A stretch of 64,000 nucleotides of DNA from Parafilimonas terrae (GCF_900115755.1 NZ_FOXQ01000002.1:310001-374000); one strand, 5' to 3'. Shown: positions 17,002 through 26,026, counted from the first letter of the stretch. The notes: generated from the letters alone by a model not told the origin. Translations and numbers: made by a program.

Positions 17002-17595
17002 ATGATACAGGAAGATATTTTGCTTACTTATGGGGCAACATTTAGAAAATATACGAAAGATCAATGTATTTTTTTTGAAGGCGATGAGCCCCTGTTTTTT
17101 TTCCAGATCTCAAAGGGGTCTGTGCGTATGGTAAATATTTTCAGGGATGGGAAAGAATTCATACAAGGTTTATTTAATGAAGGACAAAGCTTTGGCGAGC
17201 CCTCTTTATTAATAAACTCCTGTTATCCTGCTACTGCTATTGCCAATGAGGATACCGTTATAATAAAAATGACAAAAGAAAATTTTTTGTACCTGCTGCG
17301 CAATAACGATGAGATATTATATGATTTTGCAACAATGCTGGGTGCAATGCTCTATATGAAAACTGCTATGACAAAAGAAATTGCCAGGGAAAGGCCGCAT
17401 CATCGCATAGCTACTTTATTGCACATGCTTAAAAAACAAAGCGGCTGCCCTAAAGAAAAAACATTTAAGATTGAATTATCGCGCCAGCGTATTGCGGATA
17501 TGCTTGGCTTGCGCGTGGAAACCGTTATACGCAACATGAAGAGGCTGGAAGAAGATGGGTTTATTGCTATCAAAAAAGGAAAAGCATATATATGA
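17002..17595 (+). CDS. Crp/Fnr-family regulator, probable denitrification regulator (DNR/NnrR-like)
   Basis: 197 aa. The N-terminal beta-roll sensor covers about residues 15-125 (CIFFEGDEPLFFFQISKGSVRM; GQSFGEPSLLINSCYPATA). A long dimer helix and then the winged helix SRQRIADMLGLRVETVIRNMKRLEEDGFI follow. It lacks the N-terminal cysteine cluster of FNR, so it probably does not carry a 4Fe-4S centre; NO-responsive DNR/NnrR proteins likewise lack it. It is divergent from cytochrome c-nosZ with a shared FNR-like palindrome, and a second such site overlaps its own stop codon ahead of the next gene. Regulation of nos and the downstream gene is inferred from that arrangement. Confidence 0.85.
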   Translation: MIQEDILLTYGATFRKYTKDQCIFFEGDEPLFFFQISKGSVRMVNIFRDGKEFIQGLFNEGQSFGEPSLLINSCYPATAIANEDTVIIKMTKENFLYLLRNNDEILYDFATMLGAMLYMKTAMTKEIARERPHHRIATLLHMLKKQSGCPKEKTFKIELSRQRIADMLGLRVETVIRNMKRLEEDGFIAIKKGKAYI

Positions 17596-17606
17596 TTAAG
17601 ATCATA
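17591..17606 (+). promoter_or_regulatory. FNR/DNR-like box upstream of the 17641 gene
   Basis: TATGA-N6-TCATA with the exact core TGAT-N4-ATCA. It overlaps the stop codon of the regulator gene. Its centre is about 42 bp before the ATG of the next gene, where transcription probably starts a few bases after CTTTGCC (17631). Confidence 0.6.
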
Positions 17607-17640
17607 AAAATGCTATACAGTTGTTTTTTTCTTTGCCGCA

Positions 17641-18873
17641 ATGACTATAAGCTTATATAAATGGCTGCGCATTGCAGTTTTTAACCTGTTGCTTGTGGCT
17701 TTTCTTGGCCTTGTTATGCGGTATAAAATTGCTTTTAGCCTGCCCTTTATTACTCAAAAATATTTTCTAAATGCGCATTCGCATTTTGCATTTGCAGGCT
17801 GGATTACGCAGGCCCTTATGACTTTTATTGCATTTTATATTGCAAAGAACAAGGCATCTTTTTCACTTAAAAAATATAACCGTTTATTGTTTGCTAATTT
17901 GATAACGGCTTATGGCATGCTGTTTTGCTTTCCGTTTGAAGGCTACGGATTGATGTCGATTATTTTTTCAACGTTGTCAATTTTTGTATCGTATGCATTT
18001 GCTATTGTGGTATGGCGCGATTTAAACAGGATTAATAAAAAAACTGTTACCCATGCGTGGATAAAGGCCGCTTTAATCTGGAGTGCGCTATCATCAATCG
18101 GCCCTTATACGTTAGCCTATATGATGGCAACAGGGCACATTTATCAAAATATATACCTGGCATCAATTTATTTCTACCTGCATTTTCAATATAACGGTTG
18201 GTTCTTTTTTACGTGTATGGGCTTATTCATGAATAAGCTGCCGGAATTGCTGTTCTCTGTCAAGCTGAAGAAAAATATTTTTTATGCATTTGCGTTTGCC
18301 TGCCTGCCAGCTTACTTTCTGTCTGCATTATGGCTTCCTATTCCAACATGGATTTATATTATTGTTGTAGCAGCTGCTTTTGTGCAGGTTATTGCATGGG
18401 GTGCATTATCTGTAAAGCTTGTTTCAAACCGCATTGCCATTTTTTCACAACAGCATAAGCCTGTTACATGGCTTTTTGTTTTGCCGGGAATAGCGCTAAG
18501 CATAAAACTATTGCTGCAGTTAGGTTCTACCATTCCTGCATTAAGCACGTGGGCTTTTGGTTTCAGGCCCATTGTAATTGGCTACCTGCACCTTGTGTTC
18601 CTTGGCATATTCAGCATATTTATCCTGGCATATAATTTATACAATGGGTATTTTGAATATAACAACCGGTTTGCACGGGGCGCATGGATTTTTATAGCGG
18701 GCATTATTTTAAATGAGGCGCTGCTGATGCTGCAGGGGCTTGATGCCATTACTTATACAGGTGTTCCGTATATAAACGAACTGCTGCTCGGTGCTGCAAT
18801 TGTGATGTTTGTTGGCATACTTATTTTGAATATGGCAACTGTTTCCAGTAAGCAAAACAAGGGCAACATTTAA
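17641..18873 (+). CDS. Polytopic membrane protein resembling haem-copper oxidase/NnrS subunits
   Basis: 410 aa with 11-12 predicted membrane helices and no soluble domain. Histidines sit in helix contexts like those of haem-copper oxidases or NnrS: NAHSHFAFAGW (His46, His48), YLHFQYNGWFFF (His181) and GYLHLVFLG (His317). I cannot place it in a named enzyme family, and the full CuB/haem ligand set of an oxidase is not obvious. The HxHxxxAGW motif is shared with the NnrS-like protein at 38100. It directly follows the Crp/Fnr gene and has its own FNR-like box, so it is probably expressed during denitrification. It could be an accessory protein for NO handling, a haem/copper membrane protein, or a divergent reductase subunit. 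Confidence 0.65.
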   Translation: MTISLYKWLRIAVFNLLLVAFLGLVMRYKIAFSLPFITQKYFLNAHSHFAFAGWITQALMTFIAFYIAKNKASFSLKKYNRLLFANLITAYGMLFCFPFEGYGLMSIIFSTLSIFVSYAFAIVVWRDLNRINKKTVTHAWIKAALIWSALSSIGPYTLAYMMATGHIYQNIYLASIYFYLHFQYNGWFFFTCMGLFMNKLPELLFSVKLKKNIFYAFAFACLPAYFLSALWLPIPTWIYIIVVAAAFVQVIAWGALSVKLVSNRIAIFSQQHKPVTWLFVLPGIALSIKLLLQLGSTIPALSTWAFGFRPIVIGYLHLVFLGIFSIFILAYNLYNGYFEYNNRFARGAWIFIAGIILNEALLMLQGLDAITYTGVPYINELLLGAAIVMFVGILILNMATVSSKQNKGNI

Positions 18874-18958
18874 TCTTAATGATTTTAATGGTTGCCCTTA
18901 TAAACATGATCAGTGAATTGTCAGTGGCGAGTGTGGAGGATTGTATAATAATAACTAT

Positions 18959-19423
18959 TCAATAGCGCACTTCTTCCGTTCTTTCATACTTACCGGTTTT
19001 CATGGTAAGCTTAATGCGAAATACAATCCCTTTTATTTCATTCAGGTTTTCCGGAACAAATGGCCATTCTTCTGTAAGCTGCACTGTTTTGCTTGTTATT
19101 ACAGGCAAATTGCGGTTAAGCAAGATTTGCAGTGCCTCCCGACGTTCTTCTTCCCCGGTTATTTCTTCAAATTGGCCCCATGCAATCACACATTGCCAGT
19201 TGCCCATATTTTCCATCAGGTAAGTTTCAAAACAAACTTTTGGGTTTTGCCGCATCATATTTATTTTCATTCCTTCCTCTGTGTGCACATACACATAACC
19301 GTTTTCATAAGCATAGCTTACAGGAACTACATACGTAATATCGTTTGCATTACAGCCAATGTGCCCGATTATCTGATGTCGCAGAACGGTTTCGATAGCA
19401 TCATTTCCAAGGTTACCAAACAT
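18959..19423 (-). CDS. Pyridoxamine 5'-phosphate oxidase-like FMN-binding protein
   Basis: 154 aa split-barrel flavoprotein of the PNPOx-like superfamily: LRHQIIGHIGCNA, YVVPVSYAYENGYVYVHTEEG, and MRQNPKVCFET are the typical flavin-barrel segments. The substrate is unknown. It is divergent from a universal stress protein gene, and the intergenic DNA holds three FNR-like sites, so it may be part of the low-oxygen or nitrosative response. Confidence 0.85.
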   Translation of the reverse strand: MFGNLGNDAIETVLRHQIIGHIGCNANDITYVVPVSYAYENGYVYVHTEEGMKINMMRQNPKVCFETYLMENMGNWQCVIAWGQFEEITGEEERREALQILLNRNLPVITSKTVQLTEEWPFVPENLNEIKGIVFRIKLTMKTGKYERTEEVRY

Positions 19424-19468
19424 ATTTTTGATTTTAGGTAAAAGTACCTTGCTGTTTACGTTGCATTT

Positions 19469-19482
19469 GTGATGAACATCAA
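19469..19482. promoter_or_regulatory. FNR/DNR-like box GTGAT-N4-ATCAA
   Basis: Nine of ten positions match TTGAT-N4-ATCAA. It lies 46 bp upstream of the FMN-protein start and could serve that divergent gene. A 10-bp palindrome AATGATCATT follows at 19496-19505. Confidence 0.5.
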
Positions 19483-19535
19483 TTTAACTGCTGATAATGA
19501 TCATTGGCCTGCTGCCTGGTAAACTGTTGTGGAAA

Positions 19536-19551
19536 TATGATATTAATCATC
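19536..19551. promoter_or_regulatory. FNR/DNR-like box with TGAT-N4-ATCA core
   Basis: TATGA-N6-TCATC, one base short of the perfect TATGA-N6-TCATA palindrome seen at 16905 and 17591, and containing the exact TGAT-N4-ATCA core. It lies about 70 bp upstream of the universal stress protein start. Confidence 0.5.
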
Positions 19552-19558
19552 CCGCATT

Positions 19559-19572
19559 TTGATGCACATCAT
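19559..19572. promoter_or_regulatory. FNR/DNR-like box TTGAT-N4-ATCAT
   Basis: Nine of ten positions match the FNR consensus. Centre about 54 bp before the universal stress protein ATG, the best placed of the three boxes for activating that gene. Confidence 0.5.
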
Positions 19573-19619
19573 ATTGAAGGGAAAGGGACGGATATAAATT
19601 CGTTGCTCATTTTTTATAC

Positions 19620-20405
19620 ATGCAATCGATTATAACGCCCACCGATTTCTCGCAAGCTTCATTAAACGCTGTGAATTATGCAGCGGACACAGCACTTGCC
19701 TTAAATGCCAGGCTCGTGGTTTTGCATGCAACCGGCACGCCCGGCACCGGCAGTATTTATTCGGCATTTGAACATGATGAAATTGATGAAAAATTAAACA
19801 GGCTAAAAAATGATTTAATAAAAAGAACGAATAAAAAAATACCAGTGCACACTAAGAAAAGCATTGGTTTTACGGAGAGCGAGATCATTAACGTATGCAG
19901 GTATCAAAAGCCACTGGCCGTAATTATGGCTACAAGAGGTGCAAACTTCAAGAAGCATTTTTTTATGGGCAGCATTACGGTTTATCTTTCAAAAAATCTC
20001 GAATACCCTGTAATTGTTGTGCCCCGCGATCTTGAGCATAAACCTATTCAAAAAATATTGATGGCAACAGACCTTGAGAATATACACGGGTTGCCAATAG
20101 AAAGAATAAAAAATATTGTAACGGCTTTTAATGCGCAGCTTGATGTTGTGCATGTGTGTAACGGAGAAGAAAAGCAGGAGATGGCTTCAGGCCGCATGCA
20201 TGAATTAACTGGTTACCTGAGTGGTTGCAATGCGCATGGTCATATTATTTACCATAGAAATGTATATGAAGGGATTATAGATTTTGCAAAAGAAAATAAC
20301 GCTGATATTATTTTAACCTGCCCCAAAAAGCATAGCTTCTTTTACAAAAGCAAATCGAAGCAGTTAATATTTAAAGCGCCATTTGCAGTAATGACACTTC
20401 AATAA
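19620..20405 (+). CDS. Tandem universal stress protein (UspA family)
   Basis: 261 aa containing two Usp folds (about 1-138 and 139-261). The first is the clearer: MQSIITPTDFSQASLNAVNYA, then the family end motif GSITVYLSKNLEYPVIVVP. The second begins QKILMATDLENIHG and ends with FKAPFAVMTLQ but lacks a full G-2x-G-9x-G(S/T) ATP loop. Such proteins act in cytosolic stress adaptation, often under Crp/Fnr control in low oxygen. Two or three FNR-like boxes upstream support that here. The next small gene follows after 6 bp. Confidence 0.88.
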   Translation: MQSIITPTDFSQASLNAVNYAADTALALNARLVVLHATGTPGTGSIYSAFEHDEIDEKLNRLKNDLIKRTNKKIPVHTKKSIGFTESEIINVCRYQKPLAVIMATRGANFKKHFFMGSITVYLSKNLEYPVIVVPRDLEHKPIQKILMATDLENIHGLPIERIKNIVTAFNAQLDVVHVCNGEEKQEMASGRMHELTGYLSGCNAHGHIIYHRNVYEGIIDFAKENNADIILTCPKKHSFFYKSKSKQLIFKAPFAVMTLQ

Positions 20406-20411
20406 AATGTA

Positions 20412-20777
20412 ATGAAATTGTTTATAGATAAAGAAAGCAGGGTAGGTGATGTAAAAAAAATATTTACAAGCTGCTACCCGTTTTTAAAAATAGAGCTGTA
20501 TAAAAAATCTTTTGCCAATAATTTCATTGCCGTAAAAAAAGAACCGCTGGCTGCAACGGTGAGGATAAATGAATTTATGCATGCAGCTAATGAAATTGTT
20601 ATTGACATAAGCCATAATGTTACAGTTGCAGAATTGGAAAGCCAGTTTGATGATATTGGCTTTATTACAGAAGTTTTCAGGAAATCTGGCAACGTATGGA
20701 TAGCTTCTTCTTTAACTGACAACTGGACGCTGCAGCAGCAGAATGCAGAAGGTAAAGAAATAAGCAGCCATTTTTAA
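20412..20777 (+). CDS. Conserved hypothetical protein co-transcribed with Usp gene
   Basis: 121 aa, soluble, no signal or membrane segment. I do not recognise a domain. The sequence is alternating beta/alpha in character (FLKIELYKKSF; VAELESQFDDIGFITEVFRKSG; VWIASSLTDNWTLQQQN). It starts 6 bp after the universal stress protein gene and so shares its transcript and probably its oxygen or NO regulation. Confidence 0.7.
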   Translation: MKLFIDKESRVGDVKKIFTSCYPFLKIELYKKSFANNFIAVKKEPLAATVRINEFMHAANEIVIDISHNVTVAELESQFDDIGFITEVFRKSGNVWIASSLTDNWTLQQQNAEGKEISSHF

Positions 20778-20914
20778 AGAGTTGTTAGTTGTTGCACGGG
20801 AAAAAGCAAAGAAAAAGCACAATAAAAAAACCGCAACCGGCATAACAATTTTGTACAAACTTCTTTAGCTGCACTTCAAAAAACAATTCATGCATTATGT
20901 GCACTTATCGTTGT

Positions 20915-22240
20915 TCACCCTGCCAGATATGCATTCGCCTTTTCTTCTTTAAACCTTGCATTTTTGCCATCCCAATGCAATGTTTCATCCGGGAACCTTG
21001 CTGCAATCACGCCTAATAAAATAACTTCCGTAAGCTTTGCAGAGTATGAAAAAGGTGCACTGCATTTTGTTCTTCCCAGGCAGGCATCCACAAATTCATG
21101 ATAATGTTTCGGGCTGCCCTCCTCATAGCTGGCAGCAGGCTTGCCTGCTTTTCCGTCCGGGTCATATTTATTTATATCAATTTCCCGGAAAGCGCCATCC
21201 ACTATCAGCTTAGGCATTTTCATGAAATGCGGCAATAATAACCGCTGGCCATTTTCTCCTATAAACATAGCGCCCTGATCCGGCAATTTTTCACCTCCGG
21301 GAAGTATTAACTCATCCTGCGCTTCCGGCGCACCTTCACCATCGTACCAAACCCATTCGAGCGTTTGGGCAGTGTACTTCGTTTCGGGGAAAGTATAAGA
21401 AACATGATTTTTTTCAGGATGGCCAAAATCGGTTGGCTGCCTGCAGGAATTTTTTACTGTAAGAGGAACAGTTAATTGTAATGCATTATAAGGTGTGTCA
21501 AAAATGTGAACGCCCATATCGCCCAAAGTACCACAACCATAATCAATGCATTTTCTCCAGTTGGAAGGATGATAAAATCCCTCTTTGTAAGGTCTTTTGC
21601 GTGCAGTGCCCAGCCATAAATCCCAGTTCAATCCTTCCGGTACAGGATCGCTGCCTTCTGGCGCCGGGCCATCATAACCCCACACTTTTGGCGACCAGGC
21701 AATTACTTTTTTAACTTTTCCAACAATGCCTTTTTGAATTAAAATGGTAGCCAGTTTATATTCATAAAAAGAATGCACCTGTATGCCCATTTGTGTTACC
21801 AGTTTCTTTTGGGCTGCCACTGCATCCATCTTTCTTGAGTCGGAAATGTAATGGGTTAAAGGTTTTTGGCAATACACGTTTTTATTCAGTTCCATAGCCA
21901 TTAACGAAACCGGCGCATGTGCATGATCCGTTGTGGATACAACCACTGCGTCTATACTGCCGCCGATATTTTTGAACATCTCTTTATAATCAGTAAATGT
22001 TTGCGCATTGGCATAAGTGTTTTTAATCTCATTTAATTTATTTGCATCAACATCACAAAGAGCCACTACTTCCACATCGGGATGAGAAGCAATATCATGC
22101 AAATCACTCAAACCCTGGCCTCCTAAACCCACCTGTGCTATCCTTAATTTATTACCGGTAACAATTGCCCGTGAAGGAAAGGGCAGGAGGAAAGCCATGC
22201 TTCCTGCAACTGTGGTTTTTATAAAACTTCTTCTTTTCAT
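20915..22240 (-). CDS. Gfo/Idh/MocA-family oxidoreductase with Tat signal
   Basis: 441 aa. A twin-arginine signal (MKRRSFIKTTVAG) precedes a Rossmann NAD(P)-binding domain (LRIAQVGLGGQGLSDL) and the conserved EKP-like motif, here NVYCQKPLTHYISD, in which Gln replaces the usual Glu. The C-terminal part carries SNWRKCIDYGCGTLGDMGVHIFD, typical of the exported Bacteroidota subgroup acting on sugars or glycosides. Substrate is unknown. It is monocistronic, convergent with the Usp-linked gene. Confidence 0.88.
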   Translation of the reverse strand: MKRRSFIKTTVAGSMAFLLPFPSRAIVTGNKLRIAQVGLGGQGLSDLHDIASHPDVEVVALCDVDANKLNEIKNTYANAQTFTDYKEMFKNIGGSIDAVVVSTTDHAHAPVSLMAMELNKNVYCQKPLTHYISDSRKMDAVAAQKKLVTQMGIQVHSFYEYKLATILIQKGIVGKVKKVIAWSPKVWGYDGPAPEGSDPVPEGLNWDLWLGTARKRPYKEGFYHPSNWRKCIDYGCGTLGDMGVHIFDTPYNALQLTVPLTVKNSCRQPTDFGHPEKNHVSYTFPETKYTAQTLEWVWYDGEGAPEAQDELILPGGEKLPDQGAMFIGENGQRLLLPHFMKMPKLIVDGAFREIDINKYDPDGKAGKPAASYEEGSPKHYHEFVDACLGRTKCSAPFSYSAKLTEVILLGVIAARFPDETLHWDGKNARFKEEKANAYLAG

Positions 22241-22747
22241 TGTATTGTATTGTTTGAATGTTTACATTTTCTGCTAATAGTATTTCGTAACCGGAATGCC
22301 TGTTAATCCGGTTATCAAACTAAATTTTAATTTGTAATATACAGTATCTGTGTAAATGAAAAAGAAACCGTGTGAATTCTGTATAAAATTTCTCAACAGG
22401 GCCGGCTACAGGATTCATTCAAAAACAAAACAACATATTACCCCGGAGCTCCTGCTATTCCATCAACCCTTCTTTTGTTTCATTTATTTTTTTTCATTAT
22501 GTATTTTTGTTTCTACTATGTAACTTTGGATTGAGCAAGACCATTATTAAGCGACTGTTATAGGATATATTGCACCACGTGCAGCAAAGAAACCTGATTG
22601 CTATAAAAACACCTGTTACACATCGCTTCATAACATAGTTTCCTGGCAGTGCCGTAACACAGCAATGCGAAGGTGAACATCAAAACATCTTTTATTATTA
22701 TATTGATGCAAATTTTTTTATTATCGAACAATTAAAAAATAAACAAC
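22241..22747. other. 507-bp intergenic region between divergent oxidoreductase and peroxiredoxin genes
   Basis: AT-rich control DNA with no credible gene or RNA. TAACTTTG at 22521-22528 matches the TAnnTTTG -7 box in the peroxiredoxin direction, which would give a 5' leader of about 210 nt. I found no matching -33 TTTG at the usual distance, no FNR-like site and no long hairpin. Confidence 0.4.
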
Positions 22748-23410
22748 ATGAGTATCCGACTTGGTGACACCGCACCAGACTTTAAAGCAGAAACAACAAA
22801 AGGCCCTATCAATTTTCATGAATGGATTGGCGATGGCTGGGCTATGCTTTTTTCCCACCCCAAAGATTTTACCCCGGTATGTACAACCGAATTAGGATAT
22901 ATGGCAAGAATAGAACCTGAATTTACCAAACGCAATTGCAAGATCATTGGTCTTAGCGTAGATCCGGTGGAAAGCCATTTAAGATGGGAAAAAGATATTG
23001 AAGCAACACAGGGCGCTGCTGTGGGTTACCCTATGATTGGCGACCCGGAATTGGCTGTAGCAAAATTGTACGAAATGCTTCCGGCAGAAGAACCCAACAC
23101 TTCAGAAGGAAGGACGCCGGTTACCAACCAGACAGTTCGTACTGTTTTTGTAATAGGGCCTGATAAAAAAATAAAGCTGCACCTTACTTATCCAATGTCA
23201 ACCGGCCGCAACTTTAATGAGATTTTACGTGTGCTTGATTCTATACAGCTTACTTTGGCACATAAAGTTTCCACACCGGCCAACTGGAATAATGGCGAAG
23301 AAGTAATTATTCCTGCTGCATTATCAGAAGAAGAAGCAAAAGCAAAATATCCTGATGGCGTGAGAGTGGTTAACGCTTACCTGCGTTATGTGGCACAGCC
23401 GGGAAGCTAA
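22748..23410 (+). CDS. 1-Cys peroxiredoxin (Prx6 type)
   Basis: 220 aa. Thiol peroxidase reducing H2O2, organic peroxides and possibly peroxynitrite. The peroxidatic Cys is in HPKDFTPVCTTELGYMA (about residue 47). The C-terminal half has the Prx6-specific PVTNQTVRTVFVIGPDKKIKL and YPMSTGRNFNEILRVLDS, with no resolving cysteine. It is a single-gene unit closed by a terminator hairpin. Confidence 0.93.
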   Translation: MSIRLGDTAPDFKAETTKGPINFHEWIGDGWAMLFSHPKDFTPVCTTELGYMARIEPEFTKRNCKIIGLSVDPVESHLRWEKDIEATQGAAVGYPMIGDPELAVAKLYEMLPAEEPNTSEGRTPVTNQTVRTVFVIGPDKKIKLHLTYPMSTGRNFNEILRVLDSIQLTLAHKVSTPANWNNGEEVIIPAALSEEEAKAKYPDGVRVVNAYLRYVAQPGS

Positions 23411-23429
23411 TATTACCGGATAAATCTTT

Positions 23430-23480
23430 AACTCATAAGTTTAAAAAGTTTTTTTTAGGCTTATGAGTTTTTTATTTTTA
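23430..23480 (+). terminator. Rho-independent terminator after peroxiredoxin gene
   Basis: Ten-bp arms AACTCATAAG / CTTATGAGTT with a 20-nt loop, followed by TTTTTATTTTTA. It ends the peroxiredoxin transcript and may also serve the converging DUF5686 gene. Confidence 0.75.
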
Positions 23481-23539
23481 ATAGCATACTGCAGCGGCTC
23501 TAAAACGGAAAATCAATATCAAACCTGAAATAAAATATT

Positions 23540-26026
23540 TTACAGTGAGAACTTGAACCCGAAGAAAACACCGAACCTGTCAACACGCTCAGTTGGCAAA
23601 GGGCGTGGGAGTACACGCCAGATAAAATCAACACTGAAGAATTTGAAAATATTATCAACGCCAGTGCCTACTTCAAGGTACATTTTATTATCGAGCGTTT
23701 TAAAAGGATTGCCTGGTACAAAATTGAGTTTATAATTGGCATCAGACAGGCCGCCGATTATACCCTTGGCTTCCCAAAACTGGCGCAGCTTTAATTTGCG
23801 GGTAAGCTTTGTATAGCGGAATATGCCTGAGCCGATGTTATGTTCAATATTAAACCCGGCATAACGGTCAGTAAGGTATTCAAACCTGTCGATAAGATTA
23901 AATGAATATTTGCTGTAATAATACCAGTTATTACCGGGCAGAATGGCCAGCATTTGATAAGGCGCAGTGCCAAAAACTTTTCCTGCAAACACATTATAAT
24001 ACAAAGTGCCGTAGGGAGCAATTTTAAGGTAATCTGATACCGAAATATTTATTTTATCGTACCGGTAACTGCTGTTAAATGCACCCGGAAAAGCATGTGT
24101 ATAATTTAACTCAACAACCGGGTAGTTACTGCCGAGGTTATATCTTTCAAAATTATCTTCAATAGTGCGTTCCTGGTATGCATAGCGAAGCCGTAAACCT
24201 GTTTCAAATGTGCTGAAGGGGTCGCCTGTTTTTGCAGGAAAATAATTAGCGCCGGGAAGGTTTAATACAGCTTCATACTGCCTGCTGCTTGCCGTAAGGC
24301 CAATGCCAAACCCACTGAACGTTTCACGATAGTATTCAAACTTTTTTTCTGTAACCTGCTGCAGCCTGTACTCCATGCCCGGCTTGCGAAGAAAGAATCC
24401 GAACACGTTATCGGAGCCAAGCTGATCATAAACAACCTGGCCGTTATCAATATCTTTCTTATAATAAAAATCAATATAACTCCAGGGTGAACGGCTGAGC
24501 ATATATTTCGCTTCAGCCTTGCCTTTAAAGGTTTTGTCTGCAAAGCCATAAGCCAAATAACCGCGCAGGTTTAATTTCTTATTAAAACCGCGGTTGGTAG
24601 CCAGGTCAAAACGCATTCTTGTGCCTTCATACGTATTGCCCGATACCCAGTAATACCACGGGCCTATGCGCACATTACCAACATCGAGGGTGCCCGTTGT
24701 AAGAAAATTAAATGCATGCTGGTACCGTATATAAGTTTTATTGTTGGTTAAAGTGTCCAATACTTTATACACAGTTTGTTCATTGGCATTTAAAGGTTCG
24801 TGCCTTCTTTCCTGCCAGAAAGAATCGGGCTTGTTTTGAGCTCCGCGTTTTAATAAAATATCTTCATTCGATTTGTTGGAATCGAGCGCTGCTGTAACAA
24901 TGTTACTGTTAAGCAATACATTTTTATAGGTGGTGGTTTTACGCGCCTTTAACCCAAGCCTTTTTTTACTGATGGGTGTAATGTCAGCCACAAACTTATC
25001 CTTGTATAAAAACCAGGTGCTGTCGTTTACCAGCTTAAATTCCTGTATCAGCGTTAATCCCGTAATGAAATTAATGTTGGCATCTGTGGCAGGGCGCAGC
25101 ATTATTTTTTGTATGGAAAAACTGGTATCGTGCACCCAGCAATCCCCTTCAAAAAACTCACCGCCCGGGCGGTTTGGCTTAAAAGCAAAATGCACCAGCC
25201 TTTTACCTGCCAGGTATTGTGTATCGAGTAATTTGAAATTATAGAAATCATCGCCATTATCACTAAACGGCCCCACATACTCCCGGTTAAAAACAGGAAT
25301 AGTGTTATCATAAACATTTATGTTTTGATAAGTGTTGCCCAACTGCTTTATATAGCTTTCGTTTTCTATACCGTTGGTTATAGTAGCCTTTATTATTTCA
25401 CGTGTTTTGCGTGGGGCTTTCTGGTAATAATAATCAGAAAGTGTTTCGGTTAAATATACAGGCAGAAAAGGTTCTTTTTCCGACGTGCTGTCAACATAAT
25501 CCAGCACAAATTTTAAAGGTTTCAGGAGGAAATTTTTACCCAGTTTTTCTTTGTTCACATTATCAAGGTCAAGTTCCAGCTTATTATAAACCTCATAGCC
25601 GTAATTACTGAATTGCCGCCGGTCGTTTTCCGGTTTGTGTGCAATAATTTTTCGCCAAAACCATAAAGCACGGTTATATTTTGTTTTTACCACCACTTCA
25701 TCTTTTGACTGCATAACCGTAAGATGCACGGTGATAAAAGAAGAATCTTCTATATCGGCCACAGGTATTTTTGTGGGTTCATAACCAACGCTGGTGATAG
25801 TAATGGTATCAACGGCAGTGCGGCTGTTTAAAGTAATGGAAAATTTGCCAAGCGAATCGGTAAGCATGCCGCCATTTTGTATAGCAAATTTCACAGAAAC
25901 AAAAGGTATTGGCTCATCGCTTTGTTTATCCAATACTTCGCCCTGGATTATTTTGGTTTGGGCAACAGCATAAAACGGCATAAAGCTCATAAGCGCCGGT
26001 ATAAACTGCAACAACACCTTTCGCAT
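23540..26026 (-). CDS. DUF5686 outer-membrane protein with carboxypeptidase-like regulatory domain
   Basis: 828 aa. A signal peptide (to about residue 22) is followed by a CarboxypepD_reg-like beta-sandwich (KIIQGEVLDKQSDEPIPFVSVKF ... TITITSVGYEPTKIPV). A long DUF5686 region ends in beta-barrel-type aromatic strands with the C-terminal FGVFFGFKFSL. Members are thought to be outer-membrane proteins; function is not established. It stands alone between terminators. Confidence 0.88.
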   Translation of the reverse strand: MRKVLLQFIPALMSFMPFYAVAQTKIIQGEVLDKQSDEPIPFVSVKFAIQNGGMLTDSLGKFSITLNSRTAVDTITITSVGYEPTKIPVADIEDSSFITVHLTVMQSKDEVVVKTKYNRALWFWRKIIAHKPENDRRQFSNYGYEVYNKLELDLDNVNKEKLGKNFLLKPLKFVLDYVDSTSEKEPFLPVYLTETLSDYYYQKAPRKTREIIKATITNGIENESYIKQLGNTYQNINVYDNTIPVFNREYVGPFSDNGDDFYNFKLLDTQYLAGKRLVHFAFKPNRPGGEFFEGDCWVHDTSFSIQKIMLRPATDANINFITGLTLIQEFKLVNDSTWFLYKDKFVADITPISKKRLGLKARKTTTYKNVLLNSNIVTAALDSNKSNEDILLKRGAQNKPDSFWQERRHEPLNANEQTVYKVLDTLTNNKTYIRYQHAFNFLTTGTLDVGNVRIGPWYYWVSGNTYEGTRMRFDLATNRGFNKKLNLRGYLAYGFADKTFKGKAEAKYMLSRSPWSYIDFYYKKDIDNGQVVYDQLGSDNVFGFFLRKPGMEYRLQQVTEKKFEYYRETFSGFGIGLTASSRQYEAVLNLPGANYFPAKTGDPFSTFETGLRLRYAYQERTIEDNFERYNLGSNYPVVELNYTHAFPGAFNSSYRYDKINISVSDYLKIAPYGTLYYNVFAGKVFGTAPYQMLAILPGNNWYYYSKYSFNLIDRFEYLTDRYAGFNIEHNIGSGIFRYTKLTRKLKLRQFWEAKGIIGGLSDANYKLNFVPGNPFKTLDNKMYLEVGTGVDNIFKFFSVDFIWRVLPRPLPTERVDRFGVFFGFKFSL

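Noticed and set aside
18859-18899. AAGGGCAAC...GTTGCCCTT inverted repeat at the end of the 17641 gene as a terminator
   Set aside because: The stem is only 9 bp with a 23-nt loop, its left arm is within the coding region, and no T tract follows; too weak to annotate.
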